From contig NZ_FOBF01000002.1 in NCBI RefSeq assembly GCF_900109355.1, positions 248,001-312,000 on the forward strand: a DNA stretch of 64,000 nt, read 5' to 3'. Shown piece by piece: positions 1 through 6,856 of this stretch. The translations under genes and the position numbers were made by a program. The notes beneath the pieces are model-generated. The model had not been told where the DNA came from and searched no databases. It was given only the letters and a program-made list of their open reading frames with translations. Origin of the DNA: Nonomuraea pusilla (GTDB taxonomy: Bacteria > Actinomycetota > Actinomycetes > Streptosporangiales > Streptosporangiaceae). Each line of letters begins with the position of its first letter. Positions within the stretch are counted from its first letter, which is position 1.

Positions 1-561
1 CGCGGCGATGTGGCCGAGCCGTTCCCGCACGCCGTCCAGGTCGCCCCCGAAGAACTCGCGGGGCGTGGAGGGGCCGGTGCCCGTCACGGGGTCGTCCCAG
101 CCGCGCTCCTCCGCCCAGCCGGGCAGCGGCCGGCGCGCGGAGGAGCGGGCGAACCGGTCGGGGAAGATCTCGTAGACGACGGCGTCGCGCGCCCAGCCGG
201 GCGGCGCGGCGTGGGTGAGCAGCCGGAAGTCGTGCGCGTCCGGCACGTCGCCGGCGTGCAGGCCGGAGCCGTTCAGCCAGCGGTAGCCGGCGGCGGCGTC
301 CGGATCGGTGAGCAGGAAGCGGTAACGGGTCACCGGGTTGCGCGCCACGACGTCGGCGCGCCACCAGATCTCGTGCTCGGTCTCCCTGTCGACGAGGGCC
401 TCGGTGAAGTGCGGCTCGCCGTCGGGCGTGGTGCGGACGTGCACGCCGCCCCCGTGCCCCTTCGGCGTGCGGACGAACACGGTGACCGTCTCGCCCGGCT
501 CGGGCGCGAGCGTGCTGACGTGGTCGGCCGAACCGTCGTGGTGGAATCCCCGATCGAGCAT
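1..561 (-). CDS. Glycoside hydrolase family 13 (neopullulanase/cyclomaltodextrinase type), N-terminal part
   Basis: The first 187 residues are visible; the rest lies beyond the left edge. Residues 1 to about 110 look like the N-terminal beta-sandwich (CBM34-like) of neopullulanases and cyclomaltodextrinases, and the catalytic barrel begins at the GH13 hallmark VVYEIFPDRFA. The active-site residues fall outside the window. The ATG sits 2 nt after the malG stop, with AAAGGA at 5 nt spacing inside the malG end, so it is the last visible gene of the malEFG operon. It probably hydrolyses imported maltodextrin or cyclodextrin in the cytoplasm, since no signal peptide is visible. The family is clear; exact specificity cannot be read from this part. 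Confidence 0.9.
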   Translation of the reverse strand, partial: MLDRGFHHDGSADHVSTLAPEPGETVTVFVRTPKGHGGGVHVRTTPDGEPHFTEALVDRETEHEIWWRADVVARNPVTRYRFLLTDPDAAAGYRWLNGSGLHAGDVPDAHDFRLLTHAAPPGWARDAVVYEIFPDRFARSSARRPLPGWAEERGWDDPVTGTGPSTPREFFGGDLDGVRERLGHIAA

Positions 562-563
562 TG

Positions 564-1397
564 TCATCCTTTCACGGCGCCCGCGGTGAGACCGTGGACG
601 ATGTAGCGCTGCAGGAACTGGAACACGAGAACCGTCGGCACCGCGGTCAGCAGGGTACCGGCGGCGAACATGCCGAAGTTGGCGTTGCGCTGGTCGGCCA
701 GCAGGCCGAACAGCCCTACCGCGAGCGTGCGGGCGTCGTCGCCGGTGAGGAAGACGCTCGCGATGAGGAACTCGTTGATGGTGGCGATGAACACGAGCAG
801 GGCGCTGATCGCCAGCACGGGCGCCGCCAGCGGCAGGACGACCCGGACGAACGCCTGGTTGTGGGTGCAGCCGTCGATCCTCATGGCGTCGTCGAGCTCG
901 GTCGGGATCGAGTCGAAGAAGCCCTTGATGAGCCAGGTGTTCACGCCGACCTGCCCGCCGACGTAGAGCAGCACGACGCCCCAGACGCTGTTGAGCCCGA
1001 ACACCGGCCAGTTGTCGCTGATCGCGCTGAAGATCACGTACAGCGGGACGATCGCGAGGAACTGCGGGAACGCCTGGATGACGAGCAGCGTCACCAGCCC
1101 GGCCCGCCGCCCGGCGAAGCGGAACCTGCTGAACGCGTACGCGGCGAGCGCCGAGACGGCGACGGCCAGCACGGCGGTCAGCCCGGAGACGACGACCGAG
1201 TTGCGGTACCACGTCCAGAACGGCGTCTCCTCGACCAGCCGGACCAGGTTACCGAACCCGGCGCCGCGCGGCAGCAGGCCGGAGGAGCTGAGCGTGCCGA
1301 CCGGGTTGAGCGCGGCCGACACCACGAAGACGATGGGCAGCACGGCGAACGCCGTGATGAGCACGGCGGCGGCGTGCCGCCACGCGACGACGCGCAT
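564..1397 (-). CDS. malG: Maltose/maltodextrin ABC transporter permease MalG
   Basis: 277-residue inner-membrane permease with six predicted hydrophobic segments. It carries the EAA-loop signature that contacts the ATPase (ELDDAMRIDG followed by VVLPLAAP). The C-terminal HGLTAGAVKG closely matches the MalG ending known from sugar permeases. The ATG overlaps the malF stop by one base (TGATG), so translation is probably coupled. With MalF it forms the membrane pore of a CUT1 importer. No malK ATPase is present in the window; actinomycetes often use one shared MsiK-type ATPase for several sugar importers, which is likely but not shown here. Confidence 0.95.
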   Translation of the reverse strand: MRVVAWRHAAAVLITAFAVLPIVFVVSAALNPVGTLSSSGLLPRGAGFGNLVRLVEETPFWTWYRNSVVVSGLTAVLAVAVSALAAYAFSRFRFAGRRAGLVTLLVIQAFPQFLAIVPLYVIFSAISDNWPVFGLNSVWGVVLLYVGGQVGVNTWLIKGFFDSIPTELDDAMRIDGCTHNQAFVRVVLPLAAPVLAISALLVFIATINEFLIASVFLTGDDARTLAVGLFGLLADQRNANFGMFAAGTLLTAVPTVLVFQFLQRYIVHGLTAGAVKG

Positions 1398-2980
1398 CAC
1401 GTCACCTCCTTGAACGCCCTGGTGCGCCGGAAGCCGATAATCGAGATCACCGCGACGATCAGGTAGACGTAGATCGACATGGCCGAGGCGAGGCCGTACC
1501 GGGCGCCCTCCTGGCCGAACGCGAGCCGGAACGTGTACGTGATCAGCAGGTCGGTCGCGCCGGCCGTCGGGTCGTCCGAGGGGAACGGGCCGCCGGACGT
1601 CACCAGGAAGATGCCGTTGAAGTTGTTGAAGTTGAACGCGAACGACGACACGAGCAGCGGCGCGAGCGCGAGGAGCAGCAGCGGCAGGGTGACCTTGCCG
1701 AAGCGCTGCCAGGCCGAGGCGCCGTCCACCTGGGCGGCCTCCATGTACTCCGCCGGGATCGTCTGCAGCGCGCCCGTGGCGACGAGGAACATGTAGGGGA
1801 AGCCGAGCCACAGCTGCACGAGCAGCACCGACAGCCGCGCGGTGAGCGGCGTGCCGAGCCAGTCGGTGTGCAGGCCGAACAGCCGGTTGATCAGGCCGAA
1901 GTCGGTGTTGAACAGGTCGCGCCAGACGAGCAGCATGGCGAACGCGGGCATGGCGTACGGCAGGACGATGAGCGTGCGGTAGAAGCGCACGCCCCGCATG
2001 CGCGGATGGTGGAACACCAGCGCCCCGGCCACGCCGAGCGCGGCGGTGAGCGCCACGACCGCGACGGCGTAGAACAGGTTCCAGGCGAAGACGCTCGCGA
2101 CGTGCGCGTTGATCTTCGGGTTGGTCAGCGCCGCCGCCAGGTTGGACAGGCCCACCCCGACCTTCCACCCCTGGGGGAGGGCGCTGCCGTCCGCGGCGAC
2201 GAACCTGCCCTGCTCCTCGTCGGCCCGCCAGGTCGTGCCCTGGCCGGTGACGCAGTCGCAGGCGGCGTCGTACGCGAGCGCGGCCCTGCCCTGGTAGGCG
2301 CGGGTCAGTCCCTGGCTGCGGATGGCGCCGCCCTTCACGGGCACGGCGAGCGCGGTGATCTCGGTGCCGCGCGCGGACGCCTGGGCCGTGGTGAGGACGG
2401 TGTAGCCCTCCGCGGCCGTGATCCGCCCTCCCGGGCCGAGGGTGACGCCGCCGATCCGGCGCAGGCCGTCGGCGGTGCCGGCGTAGGCGGCGCCCTTGGC
2501 CGGGTCGGCCAGCAGGAAGACCAGGGCGTCGTCCTTGACGGCCACGGTGAGGCGGAACTCGGCGGAGCCGGGCTCGCGCCGCACCGAGGACGTCTCGATC
2601 GCGGCGATCGCCTCCTGCTTGGTCCCGAGGTGCCCGTCGCCTGCGTTGCTCAGCGCGAGCGACATCGTGTGGACGACGGGGAACACCTGGAAGGCCAGCA
2701 GGAGGAACGTGGTGGGCAGCAGGTACTTCAGCGGCAGCCGGCGCGGGGTGAGGTAGGCGTACAGGGCGGCGCCGGTCGCGAGGGCGGTGATCGCGACGCC
2801 CGTCCAGTTCCCCGAGGCGACGAGCGGGGCGGCGGCCCACAGCGCGACCCCGATGATCAGGCCCAGCGCGAGGACCCGGGCCGTCACCGCGCGGGCCGAG
2901 GCGGGCCGGAACACCCCGCCCCGCCGGGCGGAGCGGGTCCCCGCCCGGTCGTGCCGGGCGGGGGTGCGGGTGACCGTCAT
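1397..2980 (-). CDS. malF: Maltose/maltodextrin ABC transporter permease MalF
   Basis: 527-residue permease. Three N-terminal hydrophobic segments are followed by a periplasmic-type insertion (about residues 110-245) as in MalF proteins, then the MetI-like permease domain with an EAA loop (EYMEAAQVDGASAW). The insertion makes it much longer than MalG. The start ATG overlaps the malE stop (ATGA). It pairs with MalG; the substrate is inferred from the neighbouring solute-binding protein, the GH13 enzyme and the LacI regulator. Confidence 0.95.
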   Translation of the reverse strand: MTVTRTPARHDRAGTRSARRGGVFRPASARAVTARVLALGLIIGVALWAAAPLVASGNWTGVAITALATGAALYAYLTPRRLPLKYLLPTTFLLLAFQVFPVVHTMSLALSNAGDGHLGTKQEAIAAIETSSVRREPGSAEFRLTVAVKDDALVFLLADPAKGAAYAGTADGLRRIGGVTLGPGGRITAAEGYTVLTTAQASARGTEITALAVPVKGGAIRSQGLTRAYQGRAALAYDAACDCVTGQGTTWRADEEQGRFVAADGSALPQGWKVGVGLSNLAAALTNPKINAHVASVFAWNLFYAVAVVALTAALGVAGALVFHHPRMRGVRFYRTLIVLPYAMPAFAMLLVWRDLFNTDFGLINRLFGLHTDWLGTPLTARLSVLLVQLWLGFPYMFLVATGALQTIPAEYMEAAQVDGASAWQRFGKVTLPLLLLALAPLLVSSFAFNFNNFNGIFLVTSGGPFPSDDPTAGATDLLITYTFRLAFGQEGARYGLASAMSIYVYLIVAVISIIGFRRTRAFKEVT

Positions 2981-4314
2981 CCGGTCTTCCCGAGCTGTTC
3001 GGTGATCGCCTTGCCCGCGGCCTTGACGGCGGGCTCCACCGGCTCGCCCTTGACCACGGCGTGGATGAGGTTGTTGAACGGCCCCCACACGGCGACCATC
3101 TGCGGGATCGCGGGCAGCGGCACGCCGTCCCGCGCGGCCGCCTCGAACTTGGCGACGTCCGGGTCCTTCCCGGAGGCGTACGCCAGGGCGGTCTTCAGCG
3201 CGGGCATGCGCGGCTCGGCGTCGAACAGCGCCTGCGCCACCTCGGGCGAGGCCAGGGTGTTGGTGACGAACTCCTGCGCGAGGGCCCTGTTCCTGCCCTT
3301 GGCGGCCACGAAGAACGCCTGGACGCCGACGAAGCCGCGGGCGGGCTCGCCGCCCTTGAACGGCGGGACGGGGGTGACGTCGTACTTCACCCCGGCGGCG
3401 CGGGCGTCGGCCAGCCGCCACGGCCCCGCCACCAGGAACGCCGTCCTGCCGTCGGTGAACATCGCGGCGGCGTTGTCGGAGGTGAAGGAGCGCTTGAGCG
3501 CGCCGGCGCCCTTCTCGCCGAGCGCGGCGATCCTCTCGAACGCGGCGATCGACTCGGGCGTGCCCACGCCCATGTCCGCCGGGTCCGGGTCGCCGTCGGG
3601 CTTGGCGCCGAACAGGTGCCCGCCGCCGGAGGTGTACAGCGGGTACATGTGGTAGGTGTCGCCGGACTGGCCGTTCTGCTGGCTGATCGGGTAGCCCACG
3701 ATCTCCTTGACCTTGCCCGCCGCCTTGAGCTTCTGGCCGGTGGCGACGAGCTCGTCGAACGTCTTGGGCGCCTCGGGGGCGAGGCCGGTGTTGCGGAACA
3801 GCGCCAGGTTCTCCACCGCGTACGGCACGCCGTAGACCTGCCCGTCGTAGGTGACGGCCTTGCGGGCGACGTCCACGTACCCGGCGAGCTGGTCCTGCGT
3901 CATCTGGATGGGGTCGATCAGCCCGTTCTGCACCAGGTTGCCGATCCAGTCGTGGGCGCCGACGAGCACGTCGGGGCCCTTGCCCGCCTGGGAGGCGGTG
4001 ACGAAGGTCTGCTGCTGGTTCTGGGCGACGACGACGATGTCCGCGGTGACGCCGTTCTCCTTGGCGAACGCCTCGGCGAACGGCTTGAGGGTCTCCGACC
4101 GCTTCTGGTCGGCCCAGATGGTCAGCGTGGCGGCGGCGGAGCCGGCGGGCGAGGCGGCCGGCGCGGCGGACGACGGCGCGTCGCCGTCCGCGCCGCCGTT
4201 CGCCGTGCCGCCACCACCGCCACCGCCGCAGGCGGTCAGCGCGAGGCACATGGCCAGGCCGAGCGCCGGCACGCGGCCTGGACGGGGAGCCGGTGCTCCG
4301 GAAGGTCTGCGCAC
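2977..4314 (-). CDS. malE: Maltose/maltodextrin-binding lipoprotein MalE
   Basis: 445-residue extracellular solute-binding protein of the CUT1 class. The GTG start is preceded by TGGAG at good spacing. The N-terminus has a basic segment, a hydrophobic core and the lipobox LALTAC with Cys29, followed by a Gly-rich and Ala/Ser-rich tether, so it should be lipid-anchored outside the membrane. The mature part starts with a classic sugar-binding strand (TLTIWAD) and contains conserved stretches such as VPYAVENLALFRN and AFLVAGPWRL. It is first in the operon and faces the LacI gene across a short operator-like region. Confidence 0.94.
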   Translation of the reverse strand: MRRPSGAPAPRPGRVPALGLAMCLALTACGGGGGGGTANGGADGDAPSSAAPAASPAGSAAATLTIWADQKRSETLKPFAEAFAKENGVTADIVVVAQNQQQTFVTASQAGKGPDVLVGAHDWIGNLVQNGLIDPIQMTQDQLAGYVDVARKAVTYDGQVYGVPYAVENLALFRNTGLAPEAPKTFDELVATGQKLKAAGKVKEIVGYPISQQNGQSGDTYHMYPLYTSGGGHLFGAKPDGDPDPADMGVGTPESIAAFERIAALGEKGAGALKRSFTSDNAAAMFTDGRTAFLVAGPWRLADARAAGVKYDVTPVPPFKGGEPARGFVGVQAFFVAAKGRNRALAQEFVTNTLASPEVAQALFDAEPRMPALKTALAYASGKDPDVAKFEAAARDGVPLPAIPQMVAVWGPFNNLIHAVVKGEPVEPAVKAAGKAITEQLGKTG

Positions 4315-4397
4315 AGCGTCGCTCCAGGGGGAAAGGGCCGTGGCCCATGGGGGGATTAGGGGGTGACCGCAGCGGTGTGCCGAGAAGTTAACAAGAG

Positions 4398-4431
4398 CTT
4401 TCAGCTGCCGAAAGATGTTGCAATCATTTGC
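4398..4431. promoter_or_regulatory. Candidate LacI/MalR operators between malE and the regulator gene
   Basis: Two inverted repeats lie in the malE/lacI intergenic space: CTTTC-N7-GAAAG at 4398-4414 and GCAA-TCAT-TTGC at 4420-4431. LacI-family repressors usually bind such palindromes between divergent genes, and the position is right for control of both transcripts. The sites are visible; binding is inference. Confidence 0.5.
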
Positions 4432-4488
4432 TGCGGTGTTTCACGATGACCTGCAGCGTTCCAACGAGAGATCGGAAACCCGCCCCCG

Positions 4489-5520
4489 ATGACAGACCGC
4501 GTGCCGGCACGGCTCGACGACATCGCCCGCCACGCGGGCGTCAGCAAGGCGACCGTCTCCCGCGTGCTGAACGAACGCCCCGGCGTGAGCGCGCGCGCCA
4601 GGAAGGCCGTGGTCACCGCGCTCGACGTGCTCGGCTACGAGCGGCCGAGCGCGCTGCGGCCCCGCAGCTCGGGGCTCGTCGGCCTGATCGTCGCCGAGCT
4701 GCAGAACCCGGTCTTCCCGCTGTTCGCGCAGGTGATCGAGGGCAACCTGGCCCGGCACGGCTACACCGCGGTGCTGTGCACGATGACCCCGGAAGGCGCG
4801 GGCGAGGACGAGTACGTCGGCATGCTGCTGGACCGGGGCGTCTCCGGCATCATCTTCGTCTCCGGGTTGCACGCCGACAGCACGATCGACCGCTCCCGCT
4901 ACGAGGACCTCAGGCGGCAGCGCATGCCGATCGTCTTCGTCAACGGCGAGCTGCCCGGACTGCCGGTGCCGACGCTGTCGTGCGACGACCGCCTGGCCGG
5001 GCGGATGGCGGCCCGGCACCTGGTCGACCTCGGCCACCGGCGCATCGGCTTCCTCAGCGGGCCCGCCCAGTACTCGCCCGTCCGGCGGCGGCTCGCCGGT
5101 TTCCGGCAGGCCGTGCGCGAGCTCGTCGGGCCGGGCGCGGGCGACCTCGTCGAGCTCGCCACCTTCGACGTCACCGGCGGGCAGACGGCCGCGAACCTGC
5201 TGCTGGAGCAGGGCGCCACCGCGCTCGTGTGCGGCAGCGACCTCATGGCGCTGGGCGCGATCCGCGCGGCGCGGCGGCGCGGCCTGCGCGTGCCCGAGGA
5301 CGTCTCCGTGATCGGCGCGGACGACTCCCTGCTGATGTCGTTCACCGACCCGCCGCTCACGACCGTCCGCCAGCCCGTGCTCGCGATCGGCGTGGCCGCC
5401 GTGCGCACCCTCATCGACGAGATCAGGGGGAGGGGCGGGCGGGCCGGCGAGCAGCTGTTCGAGCCGGAGCTCGTCCTGCGCTCCTCGACCGCCGCCTGCC
5501 CCACCGCCGCCACCCGCTGA
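4489..5520 (+). CDS. LacI-family transcriptional regulator of the maltose operon (MalR-like)
   Basis: 343-residue LacI/GalR repressor. Residues 8-40 are a canonical LacI helix-turn-helix and hinge (LDDIARHAGVSKATVSRVLN). They are followed by the periplasmic-binding-protein-like effector domain with motifs such as GLIVAELQNPVFPLFA and the C-terminal TVRQP, and it ends at the usual family length. It is divergent from malEFG-GH13, the normal arrangement of actinomycete MalR, and probably represses import until maltose or maltodextrin is present. No strong SD precedes the ATG. Confidence 0.9.
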   Translation: MTDRVPARLDDIARHAGVSKATVSRVLNERPGVSARARKAVVTALDVLGYERPSALRPRSSGLVGLIVAELQNPVFPLFAQVIEGNLARHGYTAVLCTMTPEGAGEDEYVGMLLDRGVSGIIFVSGLHADSTIDRSRYEDLRRQRMPIVFVNGELPGLPVPTLSCDDRLAGRMAARHLVDLGHRRIGFLSGPAQYSPVRRRLAGFRQAVRELVGPGAGDLVELATFDVTGGQTAANLLLEQGATALVCGSDLMALGAIRAARRRGLRVPEDVSVIGADDSLLMSFTDPPLTTVRQPVLAIGVAAVRTLIDEIRGRGGRAGEQLFEPELVLRSSTAACPTAATR

Positions 5521-5830
5521 CCCGGCTCCAGGGCGAGCAGCGGGAGCGACGGTCAGGCCGGCGGCGCGGCTGACGGACCCGGTCGCGCTCGTCATGGACC
5601 CGGTCGGCCAGGGGGAACGCGCGGGCGCGCGCCGCGACGACGGCGGCGTCTCCGAGCACACCGACGCGGGCGTGCGGTGCTGGCGGGCGGGCCGCTCGCC
5701 GGCGCGTCACTTCGTCCACGACGCCATCGAGCTCGCAAGCGCCGCCACGAACAGACGGACAGAGGCGGGAGGCGAGCGCTTGTCATGGTTGCGAGCGATG
5801 GCGGAAGCTCCGGGAAGTGCCCGAACAGCG
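5521..5830. other. Intergenic stretch without a supported gene
   Basis: About 310 bp between the LacI gene and the terminator of the next unit. Open frames on both strands show no recognisable domain, no good SD and Arg/Pro/Ala-rich out-of-frame composition. Nothing else is seen in it. Confidence 0.5.
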
Positions 5831-5866
5831 GCGCGCCCTCCTCCGCCGGGGCGGAGGAGGGCGCGC
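5831..5866 (-). terminator. Strong terminator hairpin downstream of the SDR gene
   Basis: A perfect 17-bp inverted repeat (5831-5847 with 5850-5866) closed by a minimal loop lies 14 bp after the stop of the minus-strand SDR gene. It has no long U tract, as is common in high-GC actinomycetes. It could also stop leftward-reading traffic into the LacI side. Confidence 0.75.
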
Positions 5867-5880
5867 GGGGGGCCTTGCGG

Positions 5881-6630
5881 TCAGTCCACGAGGGCGCCGC
5901 AGGAGATGTTGACCTGCGTCGAGGTCATCGTGCGCCCGCGGTCCGACACGAGGAAGGCCGCGACCTGCCCGACGTCGCCCAGCGTCGCCGCCCGCCTGAG
6001 CAGCGTCGCGTCCACCATCTTCTGCTTGTACGGCTCGGTCTGCGGGATGTCCGGCAGGCTCTCGGGGATGCCGCCGGTGCGCATCGACAGCACCCGCACC
6101 CCCTGCGGGCCGAGCTCGCACGCCCACTGCCGGCGCATCGCCTCGACCATGTCGCACCCGATCTGGACGGTGCCGAGCCCCGGCATCGAGTTGGCCGGGT
6201 CGGAGCCGCCGAAGTGCAGGATGACGCCGGAGCCCCGCTTGACCATGTGGCGGGCGGCGGCCTGCGTGGTCAGCAGGAACGTCCTGGCGATCTTGTCCAT
6301 GGCCCGACCGAAGTCGTCCACCGGCATGTCGGCCAGCGGCTTGAAGATCGCGTCGTGGGAGATGACGTTGACGGACACGTCGATGCCGCCGGCGACGGCC
6401 GCGACCGAGTCCACCCAGCCGTTGACCGCGCCCTCGTCGAGCGCGTCCACGACCGCCGTCTCCGCCAGGCCGCCCGCCTGCCGGATCTCCGCGGCCACGG
6501 CGTCGAGCCGGTCGGGGGTGCGCCCGGCGAGGAAGACCCTCGCGCCCTCCGCGGCGAACGCCGTCGCCATGGCCCGTCCGATGGCGCCACCCCCGCCGTA
6601 GATCACCGCGGTCCTGTTCTCGAGAAGCAC
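5881..6630 (-). CDS. SDR-family protein lacking the canonical Tyr-x3-Lys
   Basis: 249 residues if it starts at the GTG at 6630, which has a perfect AGGAGG 5 nt upstream; longer upstream starts lack this. The Rossmann fold is clear: a glycine-rich nucleotide loop (YGGGGAIGRA, residues 10-19) followed by FLAGRT. Where classical SDRs have NNAG there is VNVISHD, and where YxxxK should lie the chain reads VQIGCDMVEAMRRQ, with neither residue. It therefore probably binds NAD(P) or a related ligand but cannot use the standard SDR proton-relay chemistry. A LAL regulator lies upstream on the same strand. The substrate is unknown. Confidence 0.85.
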   Translation of the reverse strand: MLLENRTAVIYGGGGAIGRAMATAFAAEGARVFLAGRTPDRLDAVAAEIRQAGGLAETAVVDALDEGAVNGWVDSVAAVAGGIDVSVNVISHDAIFKPLADMPVDDFGRAMDKIARTFLLTTQAAARHMVKRGSGVILHFGGSDPANSMPGLGTVQIGCDMVEAMRRQWACELGPQGVRVLSMRTGGIPESLPDIPQTEPYKQKMVDATLLRRAATLGDVGQVAAFLVSDRGRTMTSTQVNISCGALVD

Positions 6631-6702
6631 GTCCGCCTCCTGTGGGTCCGTGTCGAAGTGCTGATGCCCTGGTGACCGTAGGGGCCGCGCGGGCGGCCCC
6701 GC

Positions 6703-6807
6703 ATCGGTCATCCGTCGGGTACGGCGAAGGAGCAGCTCAGCCCGCCCCCGGCCGGGCGGCGCGGCGGCGGACGCGGGGCCGCGACCGGTCAGCCGACGGA
6801 TACGGCG
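6703..6807. repeat. Two diverged 24-bp direct repeats upstream of the SDR gene
   Basis: 6703-6726 and 6784-6807 match at 20 of 24 positions (core GGTCA-N-CCG-N-CGG-N-TACGGCG). They lie in the 226-bp gap between the LAL regulator and the SDR start and could be tandem activator sites; no function is proven. Confidence 0.4.
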
Positions 6808-6856
6808 TGGAGGCGCGCGGACGGCGGAGGCGTGCGGACGGCCGGGTGGTGAGGGG

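Noticed and set aside
564..2840. A single very long minus-strand frame over malG and malF
   Set aside because: Only its C-terminal 277 residues (MalG) look like protein; the rest is Arg/Pro-rich out-of-frame reading of malF.
5592..5786. Minus-strand frame between the LacI and SDR genes
   Set aside because: No SD, almost only Arg/Pro/Ala/Ser, no similarity to known domains.
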